This document shows, piece by piece, positions 27,704 to 37,003 of a stretch of DNA of 64,000 bases. Made by a program: the position numbers and the translations under genes. The stretch lies in NCBI RefSeq assembly GCF_020640915.1, contig NZ_JADWDC010000019.1:1-64000 (forward strand), given 5' to 3'. The notes below the pieces were generated by a model. The model had not been told where the DNA came from. It saw only the letters and a program-made list of their open reading frames with translations, and did not search any database. This DNA comes from Waterburya agarophytonicola KI4. GTDB lineage: Bacteria > Cyanobacteriota > Cyanobacteriia > Cyanobacteriales > Xenococcaceae. The stretch's first letter is position 1; every line of letters begins with the position of its first letter.

Positions 27704-27751
27704 CGCAGTTACATTTCAATTAATACGAAGTGTAGCTGTGTTCCTCTTTTT
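27704..27751 (+). terminator. Wobble-paired hairpin, likely terminator of methyltransferase gene
   Basis: A 14-bp stem, CGCAGTTACATTTC against GAAGTGTAGCTGTG, pairs completely if three G-U wobbles are allowed. It has a 9-base loop and is followed by TTCCTCTTTTT. It lies 28 bases after the stop. Confidence 0.6.
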
Positions 27752-27809
27752 AATCGAAAGTTAAACTAAAATTAGAAGACAAAATACAGTAGATAAACGA
27801 TAAATAACA

Positions 27810-28196
27810 GTGAATGAGCGTTTCAATAAACTACGCCAATACAATACTTCTGGTCTTGGTTGTTGGGTAAGCTTAATTATCTTTGCCCTAATTGTCGGTA
27901 AAATTGGTTTGGGAGGAGTAGTGAGTGGCTTTTTGATTCTGATCGCCCTTTTCTTTCTCGTCCCCGTAATTGGTTTTTGGGGCTTTCAATGGTGGCTCAA
28001 ACAAAAAATAACTCAAGCTCAATGTCCCGTATGTGAGTATGAATTTACTGGACTAAAAAACACTGAATTTAATTGCCCCAGTTGTGGAGAAAGCCTACGG
28101 GTAGAAGGTGATCGCTTTACCCGTATGACACCGCCTGGAACTATAGATGTAGATGCCGTGGAAGTATCAGTACAGCGGATTGAAGAAGAAAACTAA
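27810..28196 (+). CDS. Small membrane protein with zinc ribbon
   Basis: 128 residues from a GTG start; I see no ATG in this frame close to it. Residues 17-68 form two closely spaced hydrophobic segments. Residues 76-95 contain CPVCEYEF and CPSCGES, a four-Cys zinc ribbon that should face the cytosol. The C-terminus is acidic. This type is conserved in cyanobacteria without a known function. It is convergent with the next gene, with 9 bases between the stops. Confidence 0.7.
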   Translation: MNERFNKLRQYNTSGLGCWVSLIIFALIVGKIGLGGVVSGFLILIALFFLVPVIGFWGFQWWLKQKITQAQCPVCEYEFTGLKNTEFNCPSCGESLRVEGDRFTRMTPPGTIDVDAVEVSVQRIEEEN

Positions 28197-28205
28197 ATTC
28201 CTAAA

Positions 28206-28649
28206 TCAATTATCAGTAGAAATATCTAGCACAAACTGATGTTGTTGACCCGAGCGATCTCCTACATAAATATCATAGTTGCCTTCTTCCCAAACCCCTG
28301 AGATTTCTGGTTTTAAGCCCGAAATTTCATCTCCCAAGACACAAAAACTATCCCCAGAATTGGGACCTAATACCAATAATGTAGGTTGACCTCCATCAGA
28401 TTGTACTGTTAAACGCATATAGTCAACTCTTTGGTTTAACTTCATTTGATGGTTGGGGCGAGAAGCAATAAAACCGCATCCTTGGCTGTCAATTGAACCT
28501 CCAGATTGACCTTTAATGATACTATCCCCTTCTGCCAAAGTTGCCTGAGGATAAATTGATAATATTGCTAGGTATAAAATCAAGGTATTGATAATTTTTA
28601 ACTGAGATGAGTAAACTTTTCGTAAAGTTGAAAGATTAAATACTGTCAT
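28206..28649 (-). CDS. Secreted protein with PPC-like beta domain, hypothetical
   Basis: 147 residues. A long N-terminal hydrophobic stretch (residues 18-35) ending TLAEGDS looks like a signal peptide cut near residue 41. The mature part (GCGFIASRPNHQ, RLTVQSDGGQPTLLVLGP, WEEGNYDIYVGDRSG) resembles the pre-peptidase C-terminal beta-sandwich fold and has two Cys that could pair. The function is not recognised. It probably lies in the periplasm. The promoter should lie in the 28650-28832 interval before the tkt terminator, since tkt is transcribed in the same direction. Confidence 0.6.
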   Translation of the reverse strand: MTVFNLSTLRKVYSSQLKIINTLILYLAILSIYPQATLAEGDSIIKGQSGGSIDSQGCGFIASRPNHQMKLNQRVDYMRLTVQSDGGQPTLLVLGPNSGDSFCVLGDEISGLKPEISGVWEEGNYDIYVGDRSGQQHQFVLDISTDN

Positions 28650-28832
28650 TATAATTACGAGTTTAATTAGTTTGAAGAATACGAATAAAACTAGCTATAA
28701 ATTAAAGAATAAGTATATGAATCAATTGTATTAAACTAAAAGACGTATTTACACGAATGTTGTTCCACTTAGACAAGAGTCATATTTAAGTATTTTTAGC
28801 TAGAAGAAAAATCACAGATAAAATATTTTTAT

Positions 28833-28860
28833 AAAAAAAGCCCTGCAATAAAACAGGACT
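28833..28860 (-). terminator. Rho-independent terminator after transketolase gene
   Basis: On the minus strand AGTCCTG pairs with CAGGGCT (one G-U), with an 8-base loop and then seven T. It lies 36 bases after the tkt stop. Confidence 0.87.
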
Positions 28861-28896
28861 GTTGTTTGTTTGACAAGTTATTTATCGACCAAATAA

Positions 28897-30924
28897 TTAA
28901 CCAATTACTTCTTTCGCTTTTGCAACTACGTTATCAACGCTGAAGCCGAATTTTTCCAAACATATTGCACCAGGAGCAGAAGCACCAAAGCGTTCGATAC
29001 TTACCGAGCCACCTTCAAAGCCGACATATTTCTCCCAACCAAAGCTAGTGCCAGCTTCAACAGATAAGCGTTTGCCAGCAACTTTAGGTAATACGGAGTC
29101 TTGATAAGCTTCATCTTGAGCTTCAAATACTTCCCAGGAAGGCATGGAAACAACGCGAACCTTTTTACCTTCGGCGATTAGTTTTTCCGCAGCACCAGCA
29201 CAAAGCTGTAGTTCGCTACCAGTACCAATTAAGATAATATCCAATTCTTCAGGAGCAAAACCACAGGAAAGAATATAACCACCTTTAGTCGCCTTTTCTA
29301 TAGAGCTTCCTTTTAAGTTAGGCAAGCCTTGGCGAGAGAATGCCATTAAAGTAGATTCGTTGTTCTTCGCTTTGGCGATCGCAACTTTATATGCTGCTGA
29401 AACTTCGTTACCATCAGCAGGACGATATACGGTTAGATTGGGAATAGCTCTTAAAGAAGCTATAGTTTCTATGGGCTGGTGTGTGGGCCCATCTTCACCC
29501 TGTCCAATGGAGTCGTGAGTCATTACCCAGATTGCGCCTACTTCAGAAAGAGCAGATAAACGAATGGCAGCACGCATATAATCGGTGAAGATTAAGAAGG
29601 TTGCACCGTAAGGGATTAATCCAGAACGGTGTAAGGACATACCGTTACAAATTGCACCCATCGCGTGTTCTCTTACACCAAAATGAACGTTACGGTTTTG
29701 GTATGCTCCTTTTTGGAAGTCACCATAGCCTTTTAGTTCTGTTAGGTTGGAGTGAGTTAAATCCGCAGATCCACCAATTAATTCGGGGAGTACGGGGGCT
29801 AATTTGTTAAGACAAGTTTCGGAATGTTTGCGAGTTGCTAGAGCTTTATCTTCGGGAGTGTAAGAAGGTAATACGTCCGCCCAACCATCAGGGAGCTTTC
29901 CGCTTAGATAGCGTTCAAATTCTGCGCCTTCATCAGCATACTTAGCTTTATAGTCAGCTAATGCTTTATTCCATTCTTCTTCTTGGCTAGCACCACGCTC
30001 GACTGCTTTTCTCATGTGGTTGAGGGCTTCGTCGGGAACTTCAAAAGGCTCATAAGTCCAGCCTAGGTTTTCACGAGTTAGTTTGATTTCATCTGCACCA
30101 AGAGCAGCACCGTGAATACCAGCGGTGTCTTGTTTGTTAGGCGCACCATAACCAATGGTAGTAGTTACCTTGATCATTGTAGGCTTGTCAGTAACAGACT
30201 TTGCCTCTTCAATTGCTTTAGAGATCGCTTCTAAATCTGTGTTTCCGTCTTCTACATGAAGTACGTGCCAACCATAGGATTCAAAACGTTGAGAAACGTC
30301 TTCGGTGAAGGCTACATCAGTTGAACCATCAATAGAGATGTGGTTATCGTCATAAAGAGCAATTAGTTTGCCTAGTCCTTGGTGTCCAGCAAAGGAAGCA
30401 GCTTCGCCAGAAATACCTTCCATGTTACAACCGTCCCCTAAAATCACATAGGTATAATGATCGACGATGGTAGCATCGGGTTTGTTGAATTTAGCAGCTA
30501 AGTGAGCTTCAGCTAGAGCCAAACCAACACCATTAGCAATACCTTGACCCAAAGGCCCTGTAGTTACTTCAATACCATCGGTAACAAAGTTTTCGGGGTG
30601 TCCTGCGGTGCTAGAACCCCACTGACGGAATTGCTGAATATCTTCAATGGATACGCTATCAAAGCCAGCAAGATACATTAAAGCGTATTGCAGCATCGAA
30701 CCGTGACCAGCAGAAAGCACAAAGCGATCGCGATTGAACCACTTGGTGTTTTTGGGATTAAACTTCATGAACTTATCCCACAGCACAAATGCCATTGGGG
30801 CAGCTCCCATAGGTAGCCCTGGGTGTCCAGATTTAGCTTTTTCTATTGCTTCTATTGCTAAAAAACGAATTGAATTTATACAAAGTTCTTCAACTGATTT
30901 GCTTGATTGGGTGGCAACTACCAT
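28897..30924 (-). CDS. tkt: Transketolase
   Basis: 675 residues, full length. Transfers two-carbon units in the Calvin cycle and pentose phosphate pathway, using thiamine diphosphate. The pyrophosphate domain shows [31 protein letters not shown] and the [14 protein letters not shown] to DDNHISIDG metal motif. The pyrimidine domain shows [16 protein letters not shown] and the [10 protein letters not shown] block. The C-terminal domain ends at [10 protein letters not shown]. It lies downstream of fabF in the same direction, with a 274-base gap, and has its own terminator. Its position after acpP-fabF is also seen in other cyanobacteria. Confidence 0.97.
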   Translation of the reverse strand: MVVATQSSKSVEELCINSIRFLAIEAIEKAKSGHPGLPMGAAPMAFVLWDKFMKFNPKNTKWFNRDRFVLSAGHGSMLQYALMYLAGFDSVSIEDIQQFRQWGSSTAGHPENFVTDGIEVTTGPLGQGIANGVGLALAEAHLAAKFNKPDATIVDHYTYVILGDGCNMEGISGEAASFAGHQGLGKLIALYDDNHISIDGSTDVAFTEDVSQRFESYGWHVLHVEDGNTDLEAISKAIEEAKSVTDKPTMIKVTTTIGYGAPNKQDTAGIHGAALGADEIKLTRENLGWTYEPFEVPDEALNHMRKAVERGASQEEEWNKALADYKAKYADEGAEFERYLSGKLPDGWADVLPSYTPEDKALATRKHSETCLNKLAPVLPELIGGSADLTHSNLTELKGYGDFQKGAYQNRNVHFGVREHAMGAICNGMSLHRSGLIPYGATFLIFTDYMRAAIRLSALSEVGAIWVMTHDSIGQGEDGPTHQPIETIASLRAIPNLTVYRPADGNEVSAAYKVAIAKAKNNESTLMAFSRQGLPNLKGSSIEKATKGGYILSCGFAPEELDIILIGTGSELQLCAGAAEKLIAEGKKVRVVSMPSWEVFEAQDEAYQDSVLPKVAGKRLSVEAGTSFGWEKYVGFEGGSVSIERFGASAPGAICLEKFGFSVDNVVAKAKEVIG

Positions 30925-31198
30925 ATTCGTTATATAAATAAACTACGATAAAACAAAATTTGAACCAGCTTCGATCACACCTAGAAGAAGTAAGTAAGTT
31001 TTCTAAACTATTTCTTTAATAAGCCGTCTTCTCTCCTATCTTCTCATCCTAAATGCGGCTCTAGCAAGTTCTCTTATTTTTTGTGGGACAAACAATTTTT
31101 CATCATCCTATTATGATGATGTATTATTTATCAAATTATTAGGGGACAAAACTACTATTTCTCTCTAATAAATAGTATTGAGAAAATTAGCTATATTT

Positions 31199-32449
31199 TT
31201 AACCGTACTTTTTAAAGGCTAGAGTAACATTGTGACCGCCAAAACCAAAGGAATTTGATAAGGCTACGTTTACCTGATGCTCGCGACTGCTATTAGCAAT
31301 GTAATCTAGGTCACACTCATCATCGGGATTCGCCAGATTGATTGTAGGCGGCACTTTATTATGTTGAATTGCCATGACTGTAGCTACCGCTTCAATACCT
31401 CCCGATCCTCCTAGTAAATGACCCGTCATGGACTTAGTGGAACTGACTACAATTTCTTTGGCTCTGTGTCCCAAAGCCTTTTTGATTGCTTGGGTTTCGT
31501 TGGAGTCATTGGCTTGGGTGCTAGTACCGTGAGCGTTGATATAATCTACTTCGTCTGGGGTTATTTCGCCGTCAGCTAAAGCTAATTCGATCGCCTTGGC
31601 TGCGCCTTGACCTCCTGGTACGGGAGAGGTCATATGATAAGCATCGCAGGTCATGCCGTAGCCTACAATTTCAGCGTAAATTTTTGCTCCACGAGAGAGA
31701 GCGTGTTCTAGTTCCTCTAGAAAAAGGATACCCGAACCTTCTCCCATCACAAATCCATCGCGGTCGCGATCGAATGGTCTACTCGCGTTTTGAGGGGCAT
31801 CATTGCGCGTTGAGAGAGCTTTTGCCGAACAAAAACCTGCAAAAGAAAGGGGGGTAACTGCTGCTTCTGCACCGCCACAGATCATGGCATCTGCATAGCC
31901 TCCTTGAACGAGACGAAAGGCATCGCCGATGGCGTGAGAGCCTGCTGCACAGGCAGTTACCGTACAAGAATTTGGTCCTTTTGCTCCAGTATGAATTGCC
32001 GTTAATCCTGCTGCCATGTTGGAAATCATCATGGGGATGGTAAACGGGCTAACTTTTCTTGGTCCTTTGGTGAGTAGGTTTTCGTTCTGGTCTTCCATTA
32101 CTTTTAGACCTCCTACCCCAGTACCAATTAGCACTCCTACTCGATCAGCATTGAGATCGTCAATGACAAACTTAGCATCTGCGATCGCCTGCTTACTGGC
32201 ACATACGCCAAATTGAGCAAAACGATCCATTCGCTTGGCATCTTTTTTATCTAGATATTGATGGGGATCGAAATCCTTGACCTCCGCAGCAATTTGACAA
32301 GCATGTTTTGAGGCGTCAAATAGGGTTACGGAGCCTACCCCATTACGCCCTTGCAATAGCCCATCCCAATATTCTGCTAAATTATTACCGATGGGAGTAA
32401 TCGCACCTAAGCCTGTAATTACGACCCGTTTGTTTTGCCTATTTGTCAT
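31199..32449 (-). CDS. fabF: 3-oxoacyl-ACP synthase II
   Basis: 416 residues. Elongates acyl-ACP in fatty acid synthesis. The catalytic Cys lies in SCTVTACAAGSHAIGDA. The two active-site His residues lie in INAHGTSTQANDSNET and KSMTGHLLGGSG, and NSFGFGGHN closes the family pattern. The start MTNRQNKRVVITGLGAITPIG is typical. It follows acpP by 242 bases on the same strand, a conserved pairing. Confidence 0.97.
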   Translation of the reverse strand: MTNRQNKRVVITGLGAITPIGNNLAEYWDGLLQGRNGVGSVTLFDASKHACQIAAEVKDFDPHQYLDKKDAKRMDRFAQFGVCASKQAIADAKFVIDDLNADRVGVLIGTGVGGLKVMEDQNENLLTKGPRKVSPFTIPMMISNMAAGLTAIHTGAKGPNSCTVTACAAGSHAIGDAFRLVQGGYADAMICGGAEAAVTPLSFAGFCSAKALSTRNDAPQNASRPFDRDRDGFVMGEGSGILFLEELEHALSRGAKIYAEIVGYGMTCDAYHMTSPVPGGQGAAKAIELALADGEITPDEVDYINAHGTSTQANDSNETQAIKKALGHRAKEIVVSSTKSMTGHLLGGSGGIEAVATVMAIQHNKVPPTINLANPDDECDLDYIANSSREHQVNVALSNSFGFGGHNVTLAFKKYG

Positions 32450-32691
32450 ATTCGCTCGCCTTACATTCTTGTCTGCTAATATCTGTTTGAGGCTGCTGTG
32501 GGAGTGTTTTTTCCTATAGGATAACTATCTTATATGATGCAGCAAGGTAGCCTATTTTCTCACAGAGACTAAACCAATCGTTTTTCAAGATAAATTTTAA
32601 AGTTTGAATTGTAACTGTCAACAACTAGTTTAGTCTTGTTATCTAGCAGCCATCATCAACTCGAATAAAATTAACAATTTACGAAATTAAG

Positions 32692-32940
32692 TTATGCAGC
32701 TGCCCCTGTTTCTTCACTAATATGCTCCACTGCCTTACCTACTGTGTCTATTTGCTCGGCCTTTTCATCAGGAATTTCAATATCAAATTCTTCTTCTAAA
32801 GCCATGACTAATTCTACTGTATCTAAAGAATCAGCACCTAAGTCATTAGCAAAACTTGCTTCTGGTGTTACTCGATCTGCCTCAACTTCTAGTTGATCGA
32901 CTACGATACCTTTTACTTTTTCAAAAATTTCTTGGTTCAT
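32692..32940 (-). CDS. acpP: Acyl carrier protein
   Basis: 82 residues, acidic, four-helix. The phosphopantetheine Ser is in [18 protein letters not shown]. The N-terminus [19 protein letters not shown] is typical. It shuttles acyl chains for FabF, encoded just downstream, and other Fab and lipid enzymes. Its leader region is 400 bases long. Confidence 0.97.
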   Translation of the reverse strand: MNQEIFEKVKGIVVDQLEVEADRVTPEASFANDLGADSLDTVELVMALEEEFDIEIPDEKAEQIDTVGKAVEHISEETGAAA

Positions 32941-33192
32941 TGGTTTTTTCCATTAAATAACCCAATCTAATACGATAAACTTCTGTTTAATATAAATCGA
33001 CAGGGTTGTTTTCTAATTAATGCTGGCTTAGTTTAAAAAGCGGCAACTTTTATCTTATCTGAAAGGGGGACAAAGTTATAACGAATGCTTCTTTAGGGTT
33101 GAAAAATCGAATGTTTGAGATAGGAATGAGCTTTTAGCCTACCGAAGGAAATCCTTTCGAGCTAAGCTCTAAGCCTTTGCCAGATTTTTCAG

Positions 33193-33219
33193 TCTCCTCA
33201 ATCTCCTAAATCTCCTCAA
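33193..33219. repeat. Three 9-base tandem units TCTCCTMAA
   Basis: Three adjacent pyrimidine-rich 9-mers upstream of acpP, differing at one position. The purpose is unknown. Confidence 0.5.
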
Positions 33220-33272
33220 TCAAGATTGTAATAATTTTATTTACTCTAAAAATCTTTATTTCCAGGAATAAA

Positions 33273-33307
33273 CGGAAGGTTACTTTATTCAAAATAATTC
33301 TTCCGTC
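33273..33307 (-). terminator. Weak hairpin, possible terminator
   Basis: On the minus strand ACGGAAG pairs with CTTCCGT across a 21-base loop, followed by only TTATT. It lies 33 bases after the stop of the basic repeat-protein gene. Confidence 0.3.
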
Positions 33308-33340
33308 TACAAAGATTGTCTATTAAATCAAGTTTGTTGA

Positions 33341-33889
33341 CTAACCTCTAGGAGTTCTTGCTTTGCTAGCCATATCTTTAAATTTGTTTAAACTAGGACC
33401 AGGGCGACGACGATATTTAGTCACCGTAGGCATTAAGTTATCTGTTGCAAAGGTCTGTTCTGCTTTAGTACCGTCACTGTTAAGACCTGCTGAACCTTTG
33501 TTATTGTACATAGCAGCGACCCAAAACGGAGGCTCGAAAGATGATGCCCCCGAACTCTTTGGAGAAGACTTGGCTTTTTGTTGAGGTTGTTCGGTCTTGG
33601 TTTCTTGGCTCTTTTTGCTAGTTTTTTTACTTGATTTAGTCTTGGATTCGGTTTCGGTTGTGGTGGTAGATTGTACTTTATCTTGAACTACATTTTTAGC
33701 CTTTTCGGCAGTTTTGACTGCTTGTTCTACGGGTTTGGATTCGAGTATTTCTGTGGCTTTTTCTTGAACTACATCTTGAGCTTTTTCGGCAGTTTTAACT
33801 ACTGCTTGTACGGGTTTTGATTCTCCTAATTCGTCTAATTCTAAATAGTATTTACTATCAGAATTAAATATTTTTTTGAGCATTTGCAT
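33341..33889 (-). CDS. Conserved hypothetical protein with LEA-like repeats and basic tail
   Basis: 182 residues. Residues 25-75 carry two copies of an amphipathic unit (KPVQAVVKTAEKAQDVVQ; KPVEQAVKTAEKAKNVVQD), which resembles LEA/apolipoprotein-like helical repeats. Residues 76-115 are a Ser/Thr/Lys linker of low complexity. Residues 115-182 hold FEPPFWVAAMYNNKGS and a basic end RRRPGPSLNKFKDMASK. I think the C-terminal part is conserved among cyanobacteria, but I cannot name a family. There is no signal peptide or membrane segment. Two ATGs (33889 and 33883) are possible starts. It lies between a succinate-semialdehyde dehydrogenase gene and acpP. A role in membrane association or stress protection is only speculation. 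Confidence 0.6.
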   Translation of the reverse strand: MQMLKKIFNSDSKYYLELDELGESKPVQAVVKTAEKAQDVVQEKATEILESKPVEQAVKTAEKAKNVVQDKVQSTTTTETESKTKSSKKTSKKSQETKTEQPQQKAKSSPKSSGASSFEPPFWVAAMYNNKGSAGLNSDGTKAEQTFATDNLMPTVTKYRRRPGPSLNKFKDMASKARTPRG

Positions 33890-34249
33890 AGCTTTAGTTG
33901 ACTCCTACAAGTGATATATAAGGAAATGTTGTTACCAAAGATAATTAAGTATTGATAGTTTCTCTTTAAAAAAGTAAATACTTTACTAGAAAACTTAGAG
34001 ATCGGCTTTCCAGAAAAACTAGGCTTCAGTTACACCTTTATTTAGATATTTAGAGATTGGGATCTAGGTTGACGATCTCCTGCTCTATTGAGGTACTGAG
34101 AACGGGAAAACACCAACTTAAAAAATTATTAGCTATCCTTATCAAGCCAGAAAACTAAAGTTATCGCAATCATACGTCACAAAAATTAATCAAAAAATCT
34201 CTTTACTAGCTTGTTACTGGGGAATTTTATTGAAAAAAGTTAAGAGTAC
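33890..34249. other. Intergenic region upstream of the repeat-protein gene
   Basis: 360 bases between the dehydrogenase stop and the repeat-protein start, both genes on the minus strand. It should carry the promoter of the latter. AT-rich. I see no strong hairpin and no gene. Confidence 0.5.
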
Positions 34250-35617
34250 TCATTTAATCCAGACAGTTTTGATATTGACAAACTCATGAATTCCTTGACT
34301 GCTCAATTCTCTGCCATAGCCCGAACGCTTTATTCCCCCAAAAGGCAAGCGAGGATCGGACTTAACCATGCCGTTAATAAATACTGCTCCTGCTTCAATT
34401 TCATTAATTAGGCGATCGCTTTCCTCTGGGTTACTTGTCCAAGCACTAGCACCCAAGCCAAAAGGAATATTATTAGCTAAAGCGATCGCCCCATCGAGAT
34501 CTTTTACTCTAAATAACAATGCTACTGGCCCAAAAAACTCTTCTTGAGCAGTGGGAGAGTTAAGGGGAATATCCTTTAAAATAGTAGGCTGATAGTAGTT
34601 ACCAGGACGGTCTGTAATAGGTTCTCCGCCAATTAAAATCTTTGCCCCTTGAGCGACGGCATTTTTAACTTGTTGGTCTAATTCCGAGCGAATTGTAGAG
34701 GTAGCTAAGGGCCCGATATCCGTATTTTCATCCATCGGATCGCCAATGGTTAACTCTTGGAATTTTGCTATTAAGAGAGATTCAAAGCGATCAGCAATAA
34801 TATCTTGAACGATAAAGCGTTTTGCTGCAATACAAGATTGACCGTTGTTAAGCATTCTAGCTTTAACTCCAATATCAACCGCCTCTTCAAGATCTGCGCT
34901 GGCTAAAACAATAAAAGGATCGCTACCGCCCAATTCCAAAACTACTTTTTTGATTTGTTGTCCTGCAACGGAGGCTAAAGCCATTCCTGCTGGTTCGCTT
35001 CCTGTTAGGGTTGCTGCCTTGACGCGATCGTCTTCGACAATTGCTTTTACTTGACTCGCGCCAATTAATAAAGTTTGAAATGCGCCTTCGGGAAAACCAG
35101 CTTGAGTCAGAATATCTGCGATCGCCAAGGCACATTGAGGCACATTAGAAGCATGTTTGAGAATGCCTACGTTACCTGCCATCAATGCGGGGGCTGCAAA
35201 GCGAAATACCTGCCAAAACGGAAAATTCCAAGGCATTACAGCCAAGATTATTCCCAGGGGTTGATAAGCAACATAACTATGGCTAGCATCGCTTTCAAGG
35301 GAAAGATTAGCCAAAAATTCGGGGGCTTGTTTGGCATAAAAACGACAGACGAGGGCGCATTTTTTTACTTCGGCGATCGCGCTTTGATAAGTTTTCCCCA
35401 TTTCTGTTGTCATTATTTGGGCGAACTTAGCCGTATCTTTTTCTAAAATATCCGCTGCTTTGTTTAACCACTCACCTCGTCGGGTAAAAGTAGTCTGACG
35501 ATACTCCTGATAGGTTGATTCTGCCAAAGCAAGTTTAGACTCAATTTGATCATCAGTCAGGGGGGAGAAAGTCTTCAGAGTCTCTCCTGTAGAGGGATTA
35601 ATAGTTGCGATCGCCAT
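34250..35617 (-). CDS. gabD: NAD(P)-dependent succinate-semialdehyde dehydrogenase
   Basis: 455-residue aldehyde dehydrogenase superfamily enzyme. It oxidises succinic semialdehyde to succinate, which in cyanobacteria can complete a TCA-cycle bypass or the GABA shunt. The catalytic Cys is in NNGQSCIAAKRF, the general-base Glu in VVLELGGSDPF, and the cofactor segments are MPWNFPFWQVFRF and TGSEPAG. The C-terminus LPFGGIKRSGYGRELSSQGIHEF is usual. Substrate choice is inferred from overall family resemblance; another semialdehyde is possible. It interrupts the psaC-acpP-fabF-tkt order known from other cyanobacteria. Confidence 0.85.
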   Translation of the reverse strand: MAIATINPSTGETLKTFSPLTDDQIESKLALAESTYQEYRQTTFTRRGEWLNKAADILEKDTAKFAQIMTTEMGKTYQSAIAEVKKCALVCRFYAKQAPEFLANLSLESDASHSYVAYQPLGIILAVMPWNFPFWQVFRFAAPALMAGNVGILKHASNVPQCALAIADILTQAGFPEGAFQTLLIGASQVKAIVEDDRVKAATLTGSEPAGMALASVAGQQIKKVVLELGGSDPFIVLASADLEEAVDIGVKARMLNNGQSCIAAKRFIVQDIIADRFESLLIAKFQELTIGDPMDENTDIGPLATSTIRSELDQQVKNAVAQGAKILIGGEPITDRPGNYYQPTILKDIPLNSPTAQEEFFGPVALLFRVKDLDGAIALANNIPFGLGASAWTSNPEESDRLINEIEAGAVFINGMVKSDPRLPFGGIKRSGYGRELSSQGIHEFVNIKTVWIK

Positions 35618-35986
35618 GATTCTGGTAGTGTTTTGAATGGTTAGGACACAAGAGCTATTAGCTTAAAAGTAGCAAATATTTTAATATAATCGCGTAATTT
35701 GCCATTCTAGTATCGGAAATATTTTAAAAAATAGTGTATTTAAAAAAATAGTGTCGCCGAATTCCCAAACTATACTAAAAAAAAAGCATAGCTATCAGAA
35801 GTATGACGACACATTTACTAGCTGCAAGCCTTTCCCTATAAACCTCAAGCCAATTTATATTCAACTAAAAATATTTATTTTTAATAAATAAATAAGTGTT
35901 ATAAAAAATGCACCGCTTTCAAGAATAAAATTTTATCTATAAAAGCGAAGCAAGAGCAAGGGAGCAAGGGAGCTTAAAGCTTTAAA
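35618..35986. other. Intergenic region between psaC and gabD
   Basis: 369 bases, very AT-rich. It contains an imperfect 17-base tandem duplication (35721-35754) and purine-rich direct repeats of GCAAGGGA near 35953-35971, just after psaC. It should contain the gabD promoter and the psaC transcript end. No gene seen. Confidence 0.6.
35721..35754. repeat. 17-base tandem duplication
   Basis: ATTTTAAAAAATAGTGT is followed directly by ATTTAAAAAAATAGTGT, one difference. It lies about 100 bases upstream of gabD. Confidence 0.7.
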
Positions 35987-36262
<276 letters not shown>

Positions 36263-36476
36263 TTATTGTTTTTAGTATTCTAGATAGAATCAAGGGCTAG
36301 TTTACCCTATGCCTTATTCTCACTCGGCAAAAGACGAGATAACTTTAAATTCTGTAACAACCAAGTCTAATTAGCTCGCTATTTTGTTGATTAAGTTTAA
36401 TATTTCTTAAACAAAGTACTTATTTAGTAGTTAGTTGTTCTGTTAGGTAGGATAACTGTAGTAATCACTAGTAGTT

Positions 36477-36932
36477 ATGGTGGATTTTAATAATAGACAA
36501 AGATCGCAAACCCTTCCTCCTGAAACTAGGCTGGTCAATAGCTATTATGGTTTGATGGATTTGCATCCTTCAGCGTCGACGATCGCCATTCGTCGAGCAT
36601 ATCGTCAGCTAAGTAAGAAATATCATCCAGATACTACCAAGCTGCCTCCTAATGTTGCAGTAGGTAAGTTTCAGAGATTAAATGAAGCCTATGCAGTTTT
36701 GAGTAGTCCTGAGGCGCGATCGCTTTACGATCTAAAGATTGGTTATTCTAGAGTGAATGTAATTCAAGCACCAAGTTGGTCTGATTCAGAAGAAAAACAA
36801 TATTCTAGAACTGCCTACCTCGATCCTACGGATCGCCCCCTCTCTTCTGGGGAAATATTTATGTTGGTATTATTGGCTTTAACTTTTGCAGGTTGCTTGG
36901 TGTTGGTAGTAGTAGTTTCTTATTTTCGTTAA
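36477..36932 (+). CDS. J-domain protein with C-terminal membrane anchor
   Basis: 151 residues. The J-domain covers about 22-88 (YYGLMDLHPSASTIAIRRAYRQLSKKYHPDTTKLP) with the HPD motif, so it should stimulate an Hsp70. A short linker follows, then a hydrophobic segment at 128-149 near the C-terminus that anchors it in a membrane with the J-domain in the cytosol. It lacks the Gly/Phe and Cys-rich regions of DnaJ. The client is unknown. It is convergent with the sigma factor gene and shares a terminator region. Confidence 0.85.
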   Translation: MVDFNNRQRSQTLPPETRLVNSYYGLMDLHPSASTIAIRRAYRQLSKKYHPDTTKLPPNVAVGKFQRLNEAYAVLSSPEARSLYDLKIGYSRVNVIQAPSWSDSEEKQYSRTAYLDPTDRPLSSGEIFMLVLLALTFAGCLVLVVVVSYFR

Positions 36933-36969
36933 AAAAGAAAAAAGGATTGGCATTAACTCTGCCAATCCT
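36931..36969 (-). terminator. Rho-independent terminator of sigma factor gene
   Basis: AGGATTGGCA pairs with TGCCAATCCT (10 bp, 7-base loop). On the minus strand it is followed by a run of T interrupted once by C. It ends the rpoD transcript; the hairpin may also affect the convergent J-domain transcript. Confidence 0.85.
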
Positions 36970-37003
36970 CGATTATCTATCTCTAGTTAGATTTGTTTTA
37001 TTT

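Larger units (their letters stand above)
32941..33340. other. Intergenic region upstream of acpP
   Basis: 400 bases. It should contain the acpP promoter. Visible structure: a weak hairpin near 33273-33307, three 9-base tandem units TCTCCTCAA, TCTCCTAAA, TCTCCTCAA at 33193-33219, and an 11-base palindrome GAGCTAAGCTC near 33158-33168. I found no ORF worth calling. Confidence 0.6.
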
